A stretch of 64,000 nucleotides of DNA from Caecitellus pseudoparvulus (Eukaryota > Bigyra: Bicosoecida): assembly GCA_965644315.1 (NCBI GenBank), contig CBFFRQ010000042.1:1-64000 (forward strand), in the 5' to 3' direction. This document shows positions 41,901 through 52,094 of this stretch, one piece after another. The notes below the pieces were generated by a model. It had not been told where the DNA came from. It worked only from the letters and a program-made list of their open reading frames with translations, and ran no database searches. The translations under genes were made by a program, and so were the position numbers. Every line of letters begins with the position of its first letter. The first letter of the stretch is position 1.

Positions 41901-43830
41901 CCGTGAACGTGTCTCGCTTGTTGCTCATGCGGGCGGACTGCGCCATCGCCACGCCATCTGCGGAGTAGCTGCTGCCCGTGCCCAGCATGCCGCGCGCAGA
42001 CAGCGGGCCGGCTTCGGACGCAGGGCTGTGCGGGATGCGAGGCTGCGTGGAGGTGAGGGTGTGCAGGCCCAGCCTGCCCAGCTGCGTCAGGGGCGGGCCC
42101 TGCCCCCGCACGCTCTGGCTGCAGGCGTGCCCCAGGCGTGACTGTGTGAACATGGGGTCAGAGCGGGAGGACGCCGGCATGAGGATGCCATCTGCCGACA
42201 GGGCGATGTCCGTGCTGAGCTCGTCGGGGACAAACTGACCCAGGTCGTGCATGGGGCGGATGGTCGTGCGAGGCAGGTGCTTCATGCCAGAGAGCCCGCC
42301 GCCACGGCCGCCGTCCCCCATCGCCCCCGCCACGCCCCCAGCCAGGCCCTCTGCGTAGCTGATGGAGTAGAACACAAACAGCTCCCTCAGTGCAGGGAAC
42401 GCCTCCCACAGAGCTTGCCGTAGCTGCCCGCCCTCCACGCGGCTGCTCATGAGCCGGGAGGCACGCAGGCGTGCCAAGTCGCCGTCAAAGACGTTGCGTA
42501 GATGTGCTGGCGCGAGGGGCCGGGCTGTGATGAGGATGCTCTCCCGCTGCGTCTCGCCTGGGCGGCCGTGGAAGGCCAGGTGCTCCACCAAGTCGGCAGT
42601 GATGCTGTGTGTGTGCCGCACGCCCTGCCGCAGGACGTCCCCCGTGGCCGTTCCGTGGCTCAGGGGCAGCGCCCCGGACACGCCCGCCAGACCGCCCACG
42701 ACACTGGCGCCGTGGGCCTCGCCCTGCATGGCGGGGGGGCTCAGCACAGACAGTAGGGCGTTGGAGGCGCGCGGCATGGCGGGGGGCAACCCTGCAGCCC
42801 GCACATGGATTGCCAGCGCGTCGTGCTTGTCACGGGCTGAGCGGCGCAGGGAGCTGACGATGCTGTGCCCCTGCCCTCCTGGGCCTCCCAGGGAAGGAGA
42901 CGAAAAGGCCGAGTCGGCCCTAGATCCAGCATAGGACGCCGCATCGGCGCCCGAGCTGACGTCAGACGCGGCAGAGCTTGGGCGGGAGACACCCACCTCG
43001 GCGACCTCCGCCCCCCCACTGCGAGAGCTTGTGGTAGACTCCACCGCTGACGGCGCGCGGCCCGCCGTCGGTTGAGGCGGGAACAGCTGGGCCTTGGTCT
43101 CTGCTTCCGCCTCGGCGATGATGCGCTCCCGCAGGGCCTGGCGCCACAGGGACACCGACTTGCTGGCACCATACGCAGCGTCCCTCCAAGGCGTCGCTGC
43201 AGCCGCCCCCGTGACGTCCAGCTCCCCCACACGCTGTAGCTGCAGGAAGATCTCGTCTCCATCCCGCAGGACGTCCCGGATCTTCGCATCTGGCTGCAGG
43301 ATGTACATGGACGGGGCGATGGCTGCGTCGTCGTCCTCGGCCGCATCCGCCTTGCTCAGCCATTGCATGAAGCCCTCGTCCTCATCTGCTGCCGCCGCAG
43401 CAGCGATCTTCCCAGCTGCAACAGACGCTGCCACTGCTTCTGGGACCTGAGGCGAGGAAGGGTTGGGAGAGTCCACGTTTCCTGACTATTTTCGCTTTGC
43501 CAGCAGGCCAGGCAAGGCCAGCGTTTTCGTACCTGCCGCTCCAGCGCTGAGCTGGACATGTGGTGCACAACGTACGAGCCCCCCATGCGCCCAGTGTCTC
43601 GTGCACGCTGCTTGCCGCCATTCAAAATCTGCAGCGAAGCGTGGGCGCCGTGTGGGCGTGCCGTACAGAGGCAGAGCCGCAAGCGACGCAAGCATCGCAG
43701 TGCGACACGCAGGTCTCACACGCGATGCACGCTGCCCTGCAGCGAGACTGAGCCACTTGACGGTGTTCTCCCCCGTTCCCACACTCATCACAAAGCTCCT
43801 TCCATCCACGACGTGAACTGTGAGCTTCAT
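38974..43830 (-). CDS. Very large protein of unknown function (about 1559 residues)
   Basis: Three exons on the minus strand, 43830-43720, 43628-43533 and 43446-38974, all phase 0 with donors GTGAGA and GTACGA. The N-terminus MKLTVHVVDGRSFVMSVGTG is beta-rich and runs through ILNGGKQRARD into a DGDEIFLQLQR segment near residue 135; this could be a ubiquitin-like or SHR-like fold, but the match is weak. Long disordered Ser/Ala/Gly regions alternate with helical blocks: PYEAFLMWVHDTRLVNAAV, RAMFVEAVCELTVALGLAQ, YLAFRQLLVDCGLYHLGD and LTYGEFLEALCRVGMV. The repeated pattern of aromatic-F-L-x-A-C helices suggests a tandem helical domain seen in ciliary and cytoskeletal giants, which is inference only. 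No known family is recognised. Its stop is 23 nt from the convergent SF1 stop. Confidence 0.68.
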
Positions 43831-44034
43831 GGCGCAGCCCAGGCGCCTGCCGACTCGGCAGCCGTCCTCCTTGCCTGCGTCGCTTGATGGGAGTCGCTTG
43901 TTTGGACACTTTCTCCAGTTGCAGCTGGCACAAGCAGCCAGCGAAAAGGGTGCATGCCTGACGAAGGCGTGTCACGTTCGATCCGTTTTTGAGTTGAGGA
44001 GTGCTGTGCATTGGTGGTGGCCGCACTCCTTTGC

Positions 44035-46366
44035 TCACTCAGCGGACTGCAGCGCCACGTCAATGTCTGCTCCCAACGCCTGCAACTCCAGCACGCTGGC
44101 CGCATCCAAGTACAAACCCCCTTCAGTGTCAACCTCTACCAGTCCTGCCAGCGCGCCAGTGGCGAAGCAAGCCTGCACACGGCGCAGCACCTGCGTCGCC
44201 AGTGCTTGCCCCGCCGCCGCTTCCCCGCCCAAGTCAGCCCCTGCGCCCTCTTCAGCTGCGTGGGGCGCATCCGTAAACAGCTGTGTGCTTGGCGCACCAG
44301 GTGACGTTCCCAGTCGCTCAGCTGGAGCGCGGTCTGACCGGTGGAACGGCGACGGTGTGGGGGACGGCGGGGGAGACCACACAGCGTCGGGGAAGCACGC
44401 GATGAGGTCCGCGCCAGACACTGGCCCAGAGGCCCTGGCTGCGTCCAGCGCCTGCAGGAGCTGGGCTAGAGTGGCGCAGTGCAGCTGGAAGTCTCGTCGT
44501 GCCCGCTGAAGCGCAAAGCTGTCCTGGGACACGAACAGCAGCACGGCATCTGAGCCTTGCAAGTCGCCCGCCAGCACCTGCCCCACGCGCAAGATGATGC
44601 CGTCAGTGCTTTCGTGCAGCTGTGCACGCACGTCACCGACGTTGCGCGCGGCGGCACCAGGGGTGTCCCCGGTCGCTGTGGCCAACACCCTGTCCTCTGC
44701 ATCGTCCCTGGCCAGCCAGGACAGGGCGCCCGACGACATGCCCTTGTCCAGGATGCCACCTGACTTGACAAATGCGGAGATGGCTGACCTGCGCGTGTGG
44801 AATGCAGCTGAGGACTCGCCGTGCTTTCGGCACTTGAGGCCATCCAGCTCGCCGCGCACCGTATCAGCCAGCACCATCACCACGGCAGGGTCCCCACCCG
44901 ACCCGCCAAGCATCTCCAGAGCATCTTCCATGGATGTGAAGGGAATTCCCAGGTCCTGTTGCCCTGCCGCTCCCAGCAGGTACAGGATGACGTTGGTGTC
45001 GAGGAGGAGGTACACCTGGCTCGGCCTCTGGGTGCCCTCCGCAGGCGTGGTCGGCAAGGCTGGCACGCTCTCACTTGCAGCACTGGCCTGCTCGATCGGG
45101 TAGGACGGGATGGAGGCTGCGCCGGCTGGGGCAGCTGAGGGAAGCACAACACGCTTGCGCAGGCTCTGCCACGACTGCCGCTGGTTCTCAAACCACGGCA
45201 AGTGCATAGCCACTGGCCCACAATCGGCACGGTCATGGCACACACATTTGTGCAAGCAGCAGCCCCGTTGCATGTGAGCAAAGCACAGGAAAGGAGGACC
45301 TTGCCCCCGTGTCTCACGACCCACACAGCCCCAGCCCTGCGTCGCACCCTCCAGGGCCACGCGGTCAATCAAGTTGTACTCCAGGCGCATCCACAGCGGC
45401 TTGCAGCTGGTCAGGTCCACCGCGGCCCAGTCAGGCCGCAGGGGCAGCCCCGAAGCTGTCCGCGCGTCGTCCACCACGGCAGGTCCCCGCCCGCCCCCTG
45501 GCCTGACAGGCAGCTGCCGCGCCTCTGCCAGCTGTGCGGCTGCGGCAAACAGCGCCTCTGCACCGAGAGCCGTGATTTTGTTGTGGCTCAAGTGCACCTC
45601 GGCGATGGGGCTGGCTGGCTGGCTGGCGCCCTGGTGCAGCATGATGGCCGCCACGCTTGCTGCGCCGGCGTCCCCGATGGCATTGCTGTACAGCCGCAGG
45701 CGGCGCACGAAACACCGGCAGCGATTGAGCAAGTCAGTGAGGGTGTCTTCCAGTGCCTGGATGCCGGCGTCATTCAAGATGTTCTCCTCGAGGCAGATGG
45801 TCAGCTCCAGCAGAGTTTCGTTGCCAGCACCACTTGTGAGAGAGGCAGCAGCTTCCCCCTCCACTGCAGCCTTGAACTGGGCAAGCAGCGGGGCAAGTGT
45901 GTCATCCGTGACACCCTTACGAGCAGCATTCAATGATATCCGCCTCCCATCCACGTGGACCAGCGGCAAGCTTGCAAACCTGCTGTCTCGCGGGGAAGGC
46001 GTGGCATGGCCTCGCCCTCCGCGCCGCCCACCACGCCGCGGCGTCCCAGCAGGCGAGGAAGACCACCCTCGGCCTCTTGACCCTCGATGGGGTGTGTGAT
46101 GACGGTGGCCATCAGGACTTCCATATGAAGATCCGTGCGTCGAGTGTGACACTGTAGAGTCGGCATCGTCGTCTGCGTGGTGTCTGCGAAAGCCACCACG
46201 CCCGTGCCTGTGGTTGTCCTGCGGCTCAATATGTTGGCCTGCACCCCTGCCCCGGCCTCCGCGGCCCCGATGACCCCTTCCTCTGCCCCTCACTCCAGCA
46301 AGTAATTCATTCAGACCCCCGCCATAGCCTCCTCCCCGGCCACCTCGGCCACCTCTCCGGCCTCCT

Positions 46367-46397
<31 letters not shown>

Positions 46398-46464
46398 CTC
46401 CTCCCCGGCCTCCTCCTCGGCCTCCTCCCCGGCCACCTCCTCGGCCCCGATTGTTGCCCGACAT
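44035..46464 (-). CDS. RGG-repeat, leucine-rich-repeat and PIN-domain protein
   Basis: A single exon of 809 residues from ATG 46464. Residues 1-45 are an almost pure GRGG repeat, followed by further Arg/Gly/His-rich sequence to about 165, typical of RNA binding and arginine methylation. Residues 175-345 resemble RNI-type leucine-rich repeats (FVRRLRLYSNAIGDAGAASV; IAEVHLSHNKITALGAEALF). LWMRLEYNLI and a Cys/His cluster (CFAHMQRGCCLHKCVCH, about 395-425) follow, then a PIN nuclease domain from about 495 (YLLLDTNVILYLL, with further acidic residues in VMVLADTVRGELDGL and VSQDSFALQRARRDF). PIN domains cleave RNA using clustered Asp residues. An in-frame intron of about 150 nt across the Cys/His cluster is possible. 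Role in RNA decay or processing is inferred. Confidence 0.68.
46315..46464 (-). repeat. Tandem GGC/TCC-rich repeat encoding GRGG units
   Basis: The plus strand shows repeated ggcctcctcctcggcctcc units across 46320-46440, coding GRGGGRGGG on the minus strand. It is a coding microsatellite-like tract likely to vary in length between strains. Confidence 0.8.
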
Positions 46465-46534
46465 GCTACTTTACACCCAGGACACGCTGCAAACAGTGTT
46501 GTAACAGTAGAGCATGAATTGTTTCCGAAGTGCG

Positions 46535-47503
46535 TCACTTGCGCAGGGCTGCCAAGCGGGCTTCGAAGTCGGACATGCCCCCCCCACCACCACCTCCCGC
46601 CGGCGGCCCGTCACCGCCGCCCCCGCTGCCGCCACCTGCACCCTGAGATGACGTAGGTGCAGCAGCTGCAGCAACAGCCACTCGGCCCTGCCCTGCTGGT
46701 GTGGCTGCCGCGGCGCTGGCAGTGCCGACGGGGCCTAACGCGTCCATCTCCACGGCGATCTCCAGGCCATTCTGTGCAGCCACCTCCTGCATCAAGCTCT
46801 GTACTTGATCATCGGGGGTGCTCAGTGCTGTCGTACTGTCGATGGCGTCCTCCATGTACCCTGACCTGACGTCCAGGGTGTCAAACTGCGTCTCGAAGCG
46901 CTCTGTCACCTTGGCCAGCTTGGTGATGTCCATGGTCTCCAGCACGCTGTCCATGCCGGAGACGATGGAGCCCATGGCTTTCGTGAGGTTATTCATGCGT
47001 ATGGCCGTCTCGACCCGCGCTGCCACGGCGTCCAGTCGCGAAGACAGCTTCAGCAGGCTCAGCGCCTGCCCCTTCTCCCGGATGGCGCTGCTGGCGTACT
47101 CCTTCGCCACGGCAGTGTTGCCTTTCCGCAGCGCGTCGGCGGTCTTCTTCTTCATTGCTGCTTCTTTCTTCTCGCACTTCTTGCTCATACGTGATAGCTG
47201 CTTCGAAGCGAACTTCATGTTGAACAGCGTCTCTGCACAGCACACGCGCAAAATGGTGTGCGCCAGTACCAGTACGCGGCACGGGCACACGCCCGCACCA
47301 GCGCGAAACAGCAACACATGATAGCAAGCAACATGCAAGTAAAGCAACTGCTTCGATGTGTTTACGTCCTTTGGCGCAAACACCGGCTGCAGGGCGCCTC
47401 AGACCAAAACAGTGTTGGCGGGGACGTTGCATGGAAACGTCGCGGTGTACAGGCACGCGGAGCTCTCGGCGCCCACCCGCTCACCTTGCATCTTCCGACT
47501 CAT
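46535..47503 (-). CDS. ESCRT-III-associated protein CHMP1 (Did2)
   Basis: Two exons, 47503-47485 (19 nt) and 47232-46535 (donor GTGAGC, acceptor GTGCAG), give 238 residues. The start reads MSRKMQETLFNMKFASKQLSR, matching the CHMP1 N-terminal helix (LFNLKFAAKELSR), followed by SKKCEKKEAAMKKK, then SRLDAVAARVETAI and METMD/FETQFDTLDVRSGYMED, all diagnostic of CHMP1 rather than CHMP2-6. The C-terminal 60 residues contain Gly/Ala/Pro low-complexity sequence before a conserved MIM1 helix (FEARLAALRK) that binds Vps4/LIP5 MIT domains. It acts in membrane scission at endosomes and abscission. The 252-nt intron is the longest seen here. TTTTCGCC lies immediately before the ATG. Confidence 0.9.
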
Positions 47504-47931
47504 GGCTGGCGAAAACTTTATGCAGGTGGCGACTACTACAGCGCAGGCTGCTTTCGGACGGGGCGATCCTGCAGCTCAGACAGCTGCTGCCTTGGCGGGG
47601 TGGTGGCCCGCCTGCGTCTGGCGCTGGCAAAGGAATGCGTGGGCTGCCTCGCACTGCTCTGAGGGACGCGAGGAGAGGGTCGAGGTGCCGTAGAAATAGC
47701 GGTAAAATCACTTCTTCAGCGCAGTGAGAGGCTGTGATGGGTGACCAATTGTTTGTGAAGCGCAGTGCCAAGTGTGCATGGGTGCGCTGCGCATCACAGC
47801 GCGCACACAATTCAACCCCCGCTCGCAAGCATCGCAGCACAGGAAACGCTCTCCAGCAAGGCGTGGGGCCATTCAGCTGCAACCACGGACGTACTCGGCA
47901 GGCCCACAGCTGCAGGCTCAGCGTGACAAGC
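47504..47931. promoter_or_regulatory. Divergent promoter region, CHMP1/RSPH14-like
   Basis: A 428-nt gap between outward-facing starts. On the minus strand TTTTCGCC (47508-47515) lies 4 nt before the CHMP1 ATG; the same octamer precedes the ankyrin-gene ATG on the plus strand (56571-56578). No other feature was recognised. Confidence 0.4.
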
Positions 47932-49613
47932 ATGTCTCTCGTCGTGACGCAGACGCAGCATGCGACGTCTGACTTCCTGGAAGACCGCCACCCATTCCAA
48001 GATACCCCAGAGAACTTCACCAGCATTGTGAACCCCCATGAAGTGAAGGTGGCCTTCGGGCGCAGGTGAGAGGGACAGCGACTCGAGATTGCACGGGAAT
48101 CGATTTCCGCAACTCCACCCGCCACGCTGAATGCAGAGGCATGCAGAAGCTCGTGGACGTGCTGGCGTTCGACGGCGCCAGCAGCAAGGAACTGGAGCAC
48201 TCTCTCCTGCTTGTGCACGGGCAGTTGACGACGCAGGAGAAGAAGATGGAGGCGCTCAGCGCCGGATGCGTGCCAGCCTGCACAGCCCTCCTGGCGCACG
48301 AGACGCCTGAAGTCCGCGGCAACGCGGCACTGGTGCTGAGCGCCTTGGCCCCGCAGCTGCAAGCTCGGTGGGGCATGCAGCGGAGCAAGACACCAGAGGC
48401 CTTGGCGCCGCTGCTCCGCGATGGGGATGGCCGAGTGGCCCGCGCAGCTGCAGCAGCTCTCAGCAGCCTGTGCATGGTGCAGGACGGCGCTGGGGTGGTG
48501 TTTGAAGCTGAAGGCGTGGTTGGAGCCATGGTCAGTGCTCTGGAGGTGTACCCCTGGCCAGCACTGTCCCTGGCCAACTTCGTGCCCTGGTACAGTGACT
48601 TTGGCCAAGCTGCGGTGAAGGCAGGTGCAGTCGCAGCGCTGCTCAAGGTTGTGCAGAACACCGCAGCGCCTGAAGTTGCCCTGCGACGCGCTTGCTCAGC
48701 ACTGAGGTGCCTGGCCACCACGCCCGAAGGCAAGGAGGCCTGCACTGACCTGCGGGCGGTGGAGGTGCTGGTGCCGCTGCTGGCGCACGCGTGTCCGAAA
48801 GTGCGCTGTGCTGCGAACGGCACCCTGCCGCTCCTGGCAGCGGGCAGTCTGAACTCTTTCCCTCAGTTTGCGGAGTTGGGAGCACGAGGCGTGGCTGCCG
48901 TGTGTGGGCGCCTGGCTGATGACGACGAGCGCGTGCGCACCAACGCAAGGCAAGGCGTTTTGCATTTCGCCAAAGACCCCGAACTGTGCAAGCGCCTGGC
49001 GCACTTCACCCTGGAAAATCTAGGGTGGGAGGCGTTCTTGCATGTGTTTGGCACGGGTTGCGCCCACGCTCTGGTCACTGCGCTGGCGTTCCCGGCGGGG
49101 TCAGTCGTGGCGTCGCAAGCGGCCCGTGCTGCGTACGAGTTCTTGGGCGAGCCGGGCGGCCCCGCCGCCTTGGCAGCCGCGCAGCACATAACCCCCACCC
49201 TGCTCTTTGCTGCCGTCGCAGCAGCAGATGGTGGTGCCACGCTTGCGGTGCGGGATGTGGCTGCGTCGCAGGCCCAAGCAGCCGCCTACGCTGCAGAAGG
49301 CTCTGCGTCACACGCTGGCGCCGGCGCAGATACAGACCCCACTCCCGCGCCGTCTGCGCCGGAACAAGGCTCTGAAGACGTTGCAAGTTTGTGCTGCGCC
49401 GTGCTGGTGGAGCTGGCGCACCGTTTTGGCGACGTCGCGTCCGCCTTGACGGGAACAGTGCAGGGTTCCGCCTTTGACGGCTCCGCTGCAGTTGCGGAGG
49501 ACCTGCGGCAGCGCCTGCCCACGCTGCTGTCCTCCCCAGCTGGAGCAGATCTCGCTGCCCTGCTCCTGCCCCCTGCTGATGCAGAGCACGAGGACAGTGA
49601 CGCTGACCCGTGA
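47932..49613 (+). CDS. Radial spoke head 14-like ARM-repeat protein (RSPH14/RSP8 type)
   Basis: Exons 47932-48065 and 48137-49613 (donor GTGAGA, acceptor ATGCAG) give 536 residues. The splice restores NPHEVKVAFGRRGMQKLVDV, the N-terminal pattern of RSPH14 (D/N-P-x-K/E-x6-AFG-x-R-A/G-M/L-x-KL), followed by ARM repeats (VPACTALLAHETPEVRGNAA; HACPKVRCAANGTLPLLAA). RSPH14 is a spoke component of motile cilia; its presence implies flagellated cells. The C-terminal 180 residues contain an Ala/Pro-rich disordered insert and an acidic end and are longer than the ~350-residue relatives. A general ARM protein is the alternative, but the N-terminal motif favours RSPH14. The intron contains GATTTCCGCA. 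Confidence 0.65.
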
Positions 49614-49824
49614 ACAATGCTGCACGTCGTGGTGCGAGGCGTGAGTCACCCACAGCTGCCGGGCAGCAGTCACGGCGGCCGGGCACATTTGAAAGTCAAC
49701 CCAGCAATTGAATGCCACTGCCGCGATTGGCTGCAACGATCTCTGAGCAGCGTTCGAGCTGTTTCTTGCCCTCGTGGCATGTGTGCCCGGGTCAGGTGCA
49801 ACACTGGCAGCTCAGGCGAGTCCA

Positions 49825-51928
49825 ATGCAGAGCGTGACGGTGCGCAGCAAGGCGCTGCAGACCAGCGATGAGTTACAGGCACGTGCAGCTGCTCTGCGGC
49901 AGCAGCGTGAGATCCTGTCGGAGCGCAGGGCTCTGCTGGAGAGTGCGTGGCGAGCGCTTGGGCGACCGTTGCGCAGACCGGCGTGGCTGTGACGATGCAA
50001 ACTGAGCTCCCTGTCGCAGACCTGAACCTTCGGAGAGGCCACAGTCGAGCTGAGATGGAGAAGGCTGCCGCTGCTGGGCTTGAGCGCCTCAAGCAGCGGG
50101 TTGCGCTGCGCGCACAGGAGGCTCGCAAGCGCAACGCCAAGCTACTGGGAGACATCTCCGCCCTAAAACTGCAGAACGAGGCCCTGCGGAGCAACCCCGC
50201 GTCGAAAGATTCATTGCAAGCTGCAAGGGTGAGATGTCTTCGTGCATGCCCAGGTGCCCGTTGCCGCTACAGGGACAGGAGGCCTCCGTGCTGGTGGCCG
50301 TCGCGGGATGAAACGTCACGGTAACGCTTGCGCCCTGCCGACCGCCGCAGGAGAACTTCGTGGAAAAGGTCGCGCCTGCTGCCGAGTCCTGGCACGCCCA
50401 TCTGCAGAGCCTCCGCACTCAGCGGTTGCTCAAGGTGCAGTCCGCAAGGCACAAGGTCGCCGCCAGGCGCGTACAAGCCGAGGTGCAGTTCCAGCAGGAG
50501 GTGGACCTGTCCCGACGGCTTGCTCGACAGCAAAAGGACCTGGCTGTGGAAGTGGCTGGCGCACGCACGGACATGTTGACTCGCTCCCTGCGCCGCACAG
50601 AGCTGCAGCGCGAGTCTGAGCGCCTGGGCGGCGTCGTGACCCAGGCAGAGGCGGCTGCCGTCCGCTCAGCGCTTGCCAAGCACTCCACCGCCATCCAGGA
50701 GCTGGAAACCTCCCTGCAAGAGACGTCGCAGGCAGTGTCGCAGCTGTTCTCAGAGGAGGGGGCTGCCAGGGCGCCGGTGCCGCCGCCTGAAGCAGGCGCC
50801 GACGCGCCAGTGTTTCCCCCCGTCGGGCCGGGCTTCCACCCGGACCCACGCACTGCCAGCGATGCCCTGCACGTGCCGCACACCACCTCTCGACCTCCAC
50901 TGGGGGCAGCGTCCTCCATCGCTTCCTCCTTCACCTCTGATGTGCCGCTGTCCACCAGCGGCGTTTCTGCCGCGGCGCCTACCCCCAGCCACGTGCCAGG
51001 GCACAGCCTGCCGAGTGCACGCCACTCCTCCCCACCGCCTCCAGACAGCAGCAGGATGCCACAGCAGACCAGTGCCCCCTCGCAGTCCCAGTCTACAGCT
51101 GGGTCAGGCGCTGCCTCCGTCGCATCCTCCCACTCCAGGGGCTCCGTATCCTTCGCGGGTGAGCGCCTGCCCCCGGCACACACACCAACACCCAGGGCCT
51201 CCTCCACGCCACCGCAGGGCCAGTCCACAGCACAAGACAGCACACTGGCACTGCCCGGACCCAGCCCCAGCCCTGGGCCCGGCACCGCTCGCTCTGGCCA
51301 AGCCTCCCCCCCAGCCACGCCACTTCAAGTCGCAGGGGATGCCTTCACGCACGAGCCCCAGCCTTCGCAGACCTCATCCTTGCCCGACCCCCCACCTTCC
51401 CCTGCACCCACTCCAGGTGCTGGGGCACCTCCAGGCCCTGTCCAGCCGGCCACCGGCGTGGCTGAGCCCACACCTGCCACACCGCTGGCTGGGGTGGCTG
51501 GGGATGTACTGGCAGGCTCCCCCTCGGAGGCAGGTGGGCAGGGACGCGACGTAGCCGATGCAGAGGACCGGGCCTCTGTTGCGTCCAGCGCCGGCGGCAG
51601 CATCTCGGAGGTGCTGGGCTTCTCGTCCAGCTTTGGCGGCTTCGGCACCTCCTCCGCCCTGGCGAGGGGGGCGGCATCCCGGAGCAGGCCCGCATCCACC
51701 ACCGCCACACCCAGCCAGGCCCCCACATCCACCACCACGACACCTGCCGCGTCTGCACTGGGCGGGCAAGAGCTCGTGTTCTCGTCCATGGGCCGCCGGC
51801 GTGGAGGCGGCCAGACCGCTCAGACGCCCCAGGCACCCGCGCCTGCGCCAGCACCCACCCCAGCAGCATCCAACACCCAAGTCATTGACCTGGGTGCCGA
51901 TGACGAGTTCATTGATGAAGACTACTGA
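49825..51928 (+). CDS. Coiled-coil protein with long Ser/Pro-rich disordered tail
   Basis: Three exons, 49825-49942, 50020-50228 and 50351-51928 (donors GTGCGT and GTGAGA), give 634 residues. Residues 1-250 are a nearly continuous basic/acidic coiled coil (DELQARAAALRQQREILSER; LKQRVALRAQEARKRNAKLL; QEVDLSRRLARQQKDLAVEV). Residues 260-605 are Ser/Thr/Pro/Ala-rich and surely disordered. The final 15 residues are acidic (VIDLGADDEFIDEDY), perhaps a short docking motif. The layout resembles centrosomal or basal-body proteins, but no family was recognised. It follows the RSPH14-like gene on the same strand with 211 nt between. Confidence 0.72.
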
Positions 51929-52094
51929 AGCCCTGCAGTTGTGCGTGCAGCCTTTGGGTTGCGGAAAGCACTTCAGCCTGCTGAAATGGAAGAGCTGCTG
52001 GCTAAACAAATGCAAAGTCCCCACGACAAACAAGGGGCGTACCGGGAGAAGATTGCGCGTTTCCTTCACTGCTTCGCTGTCTGCTGCCTTCTCA

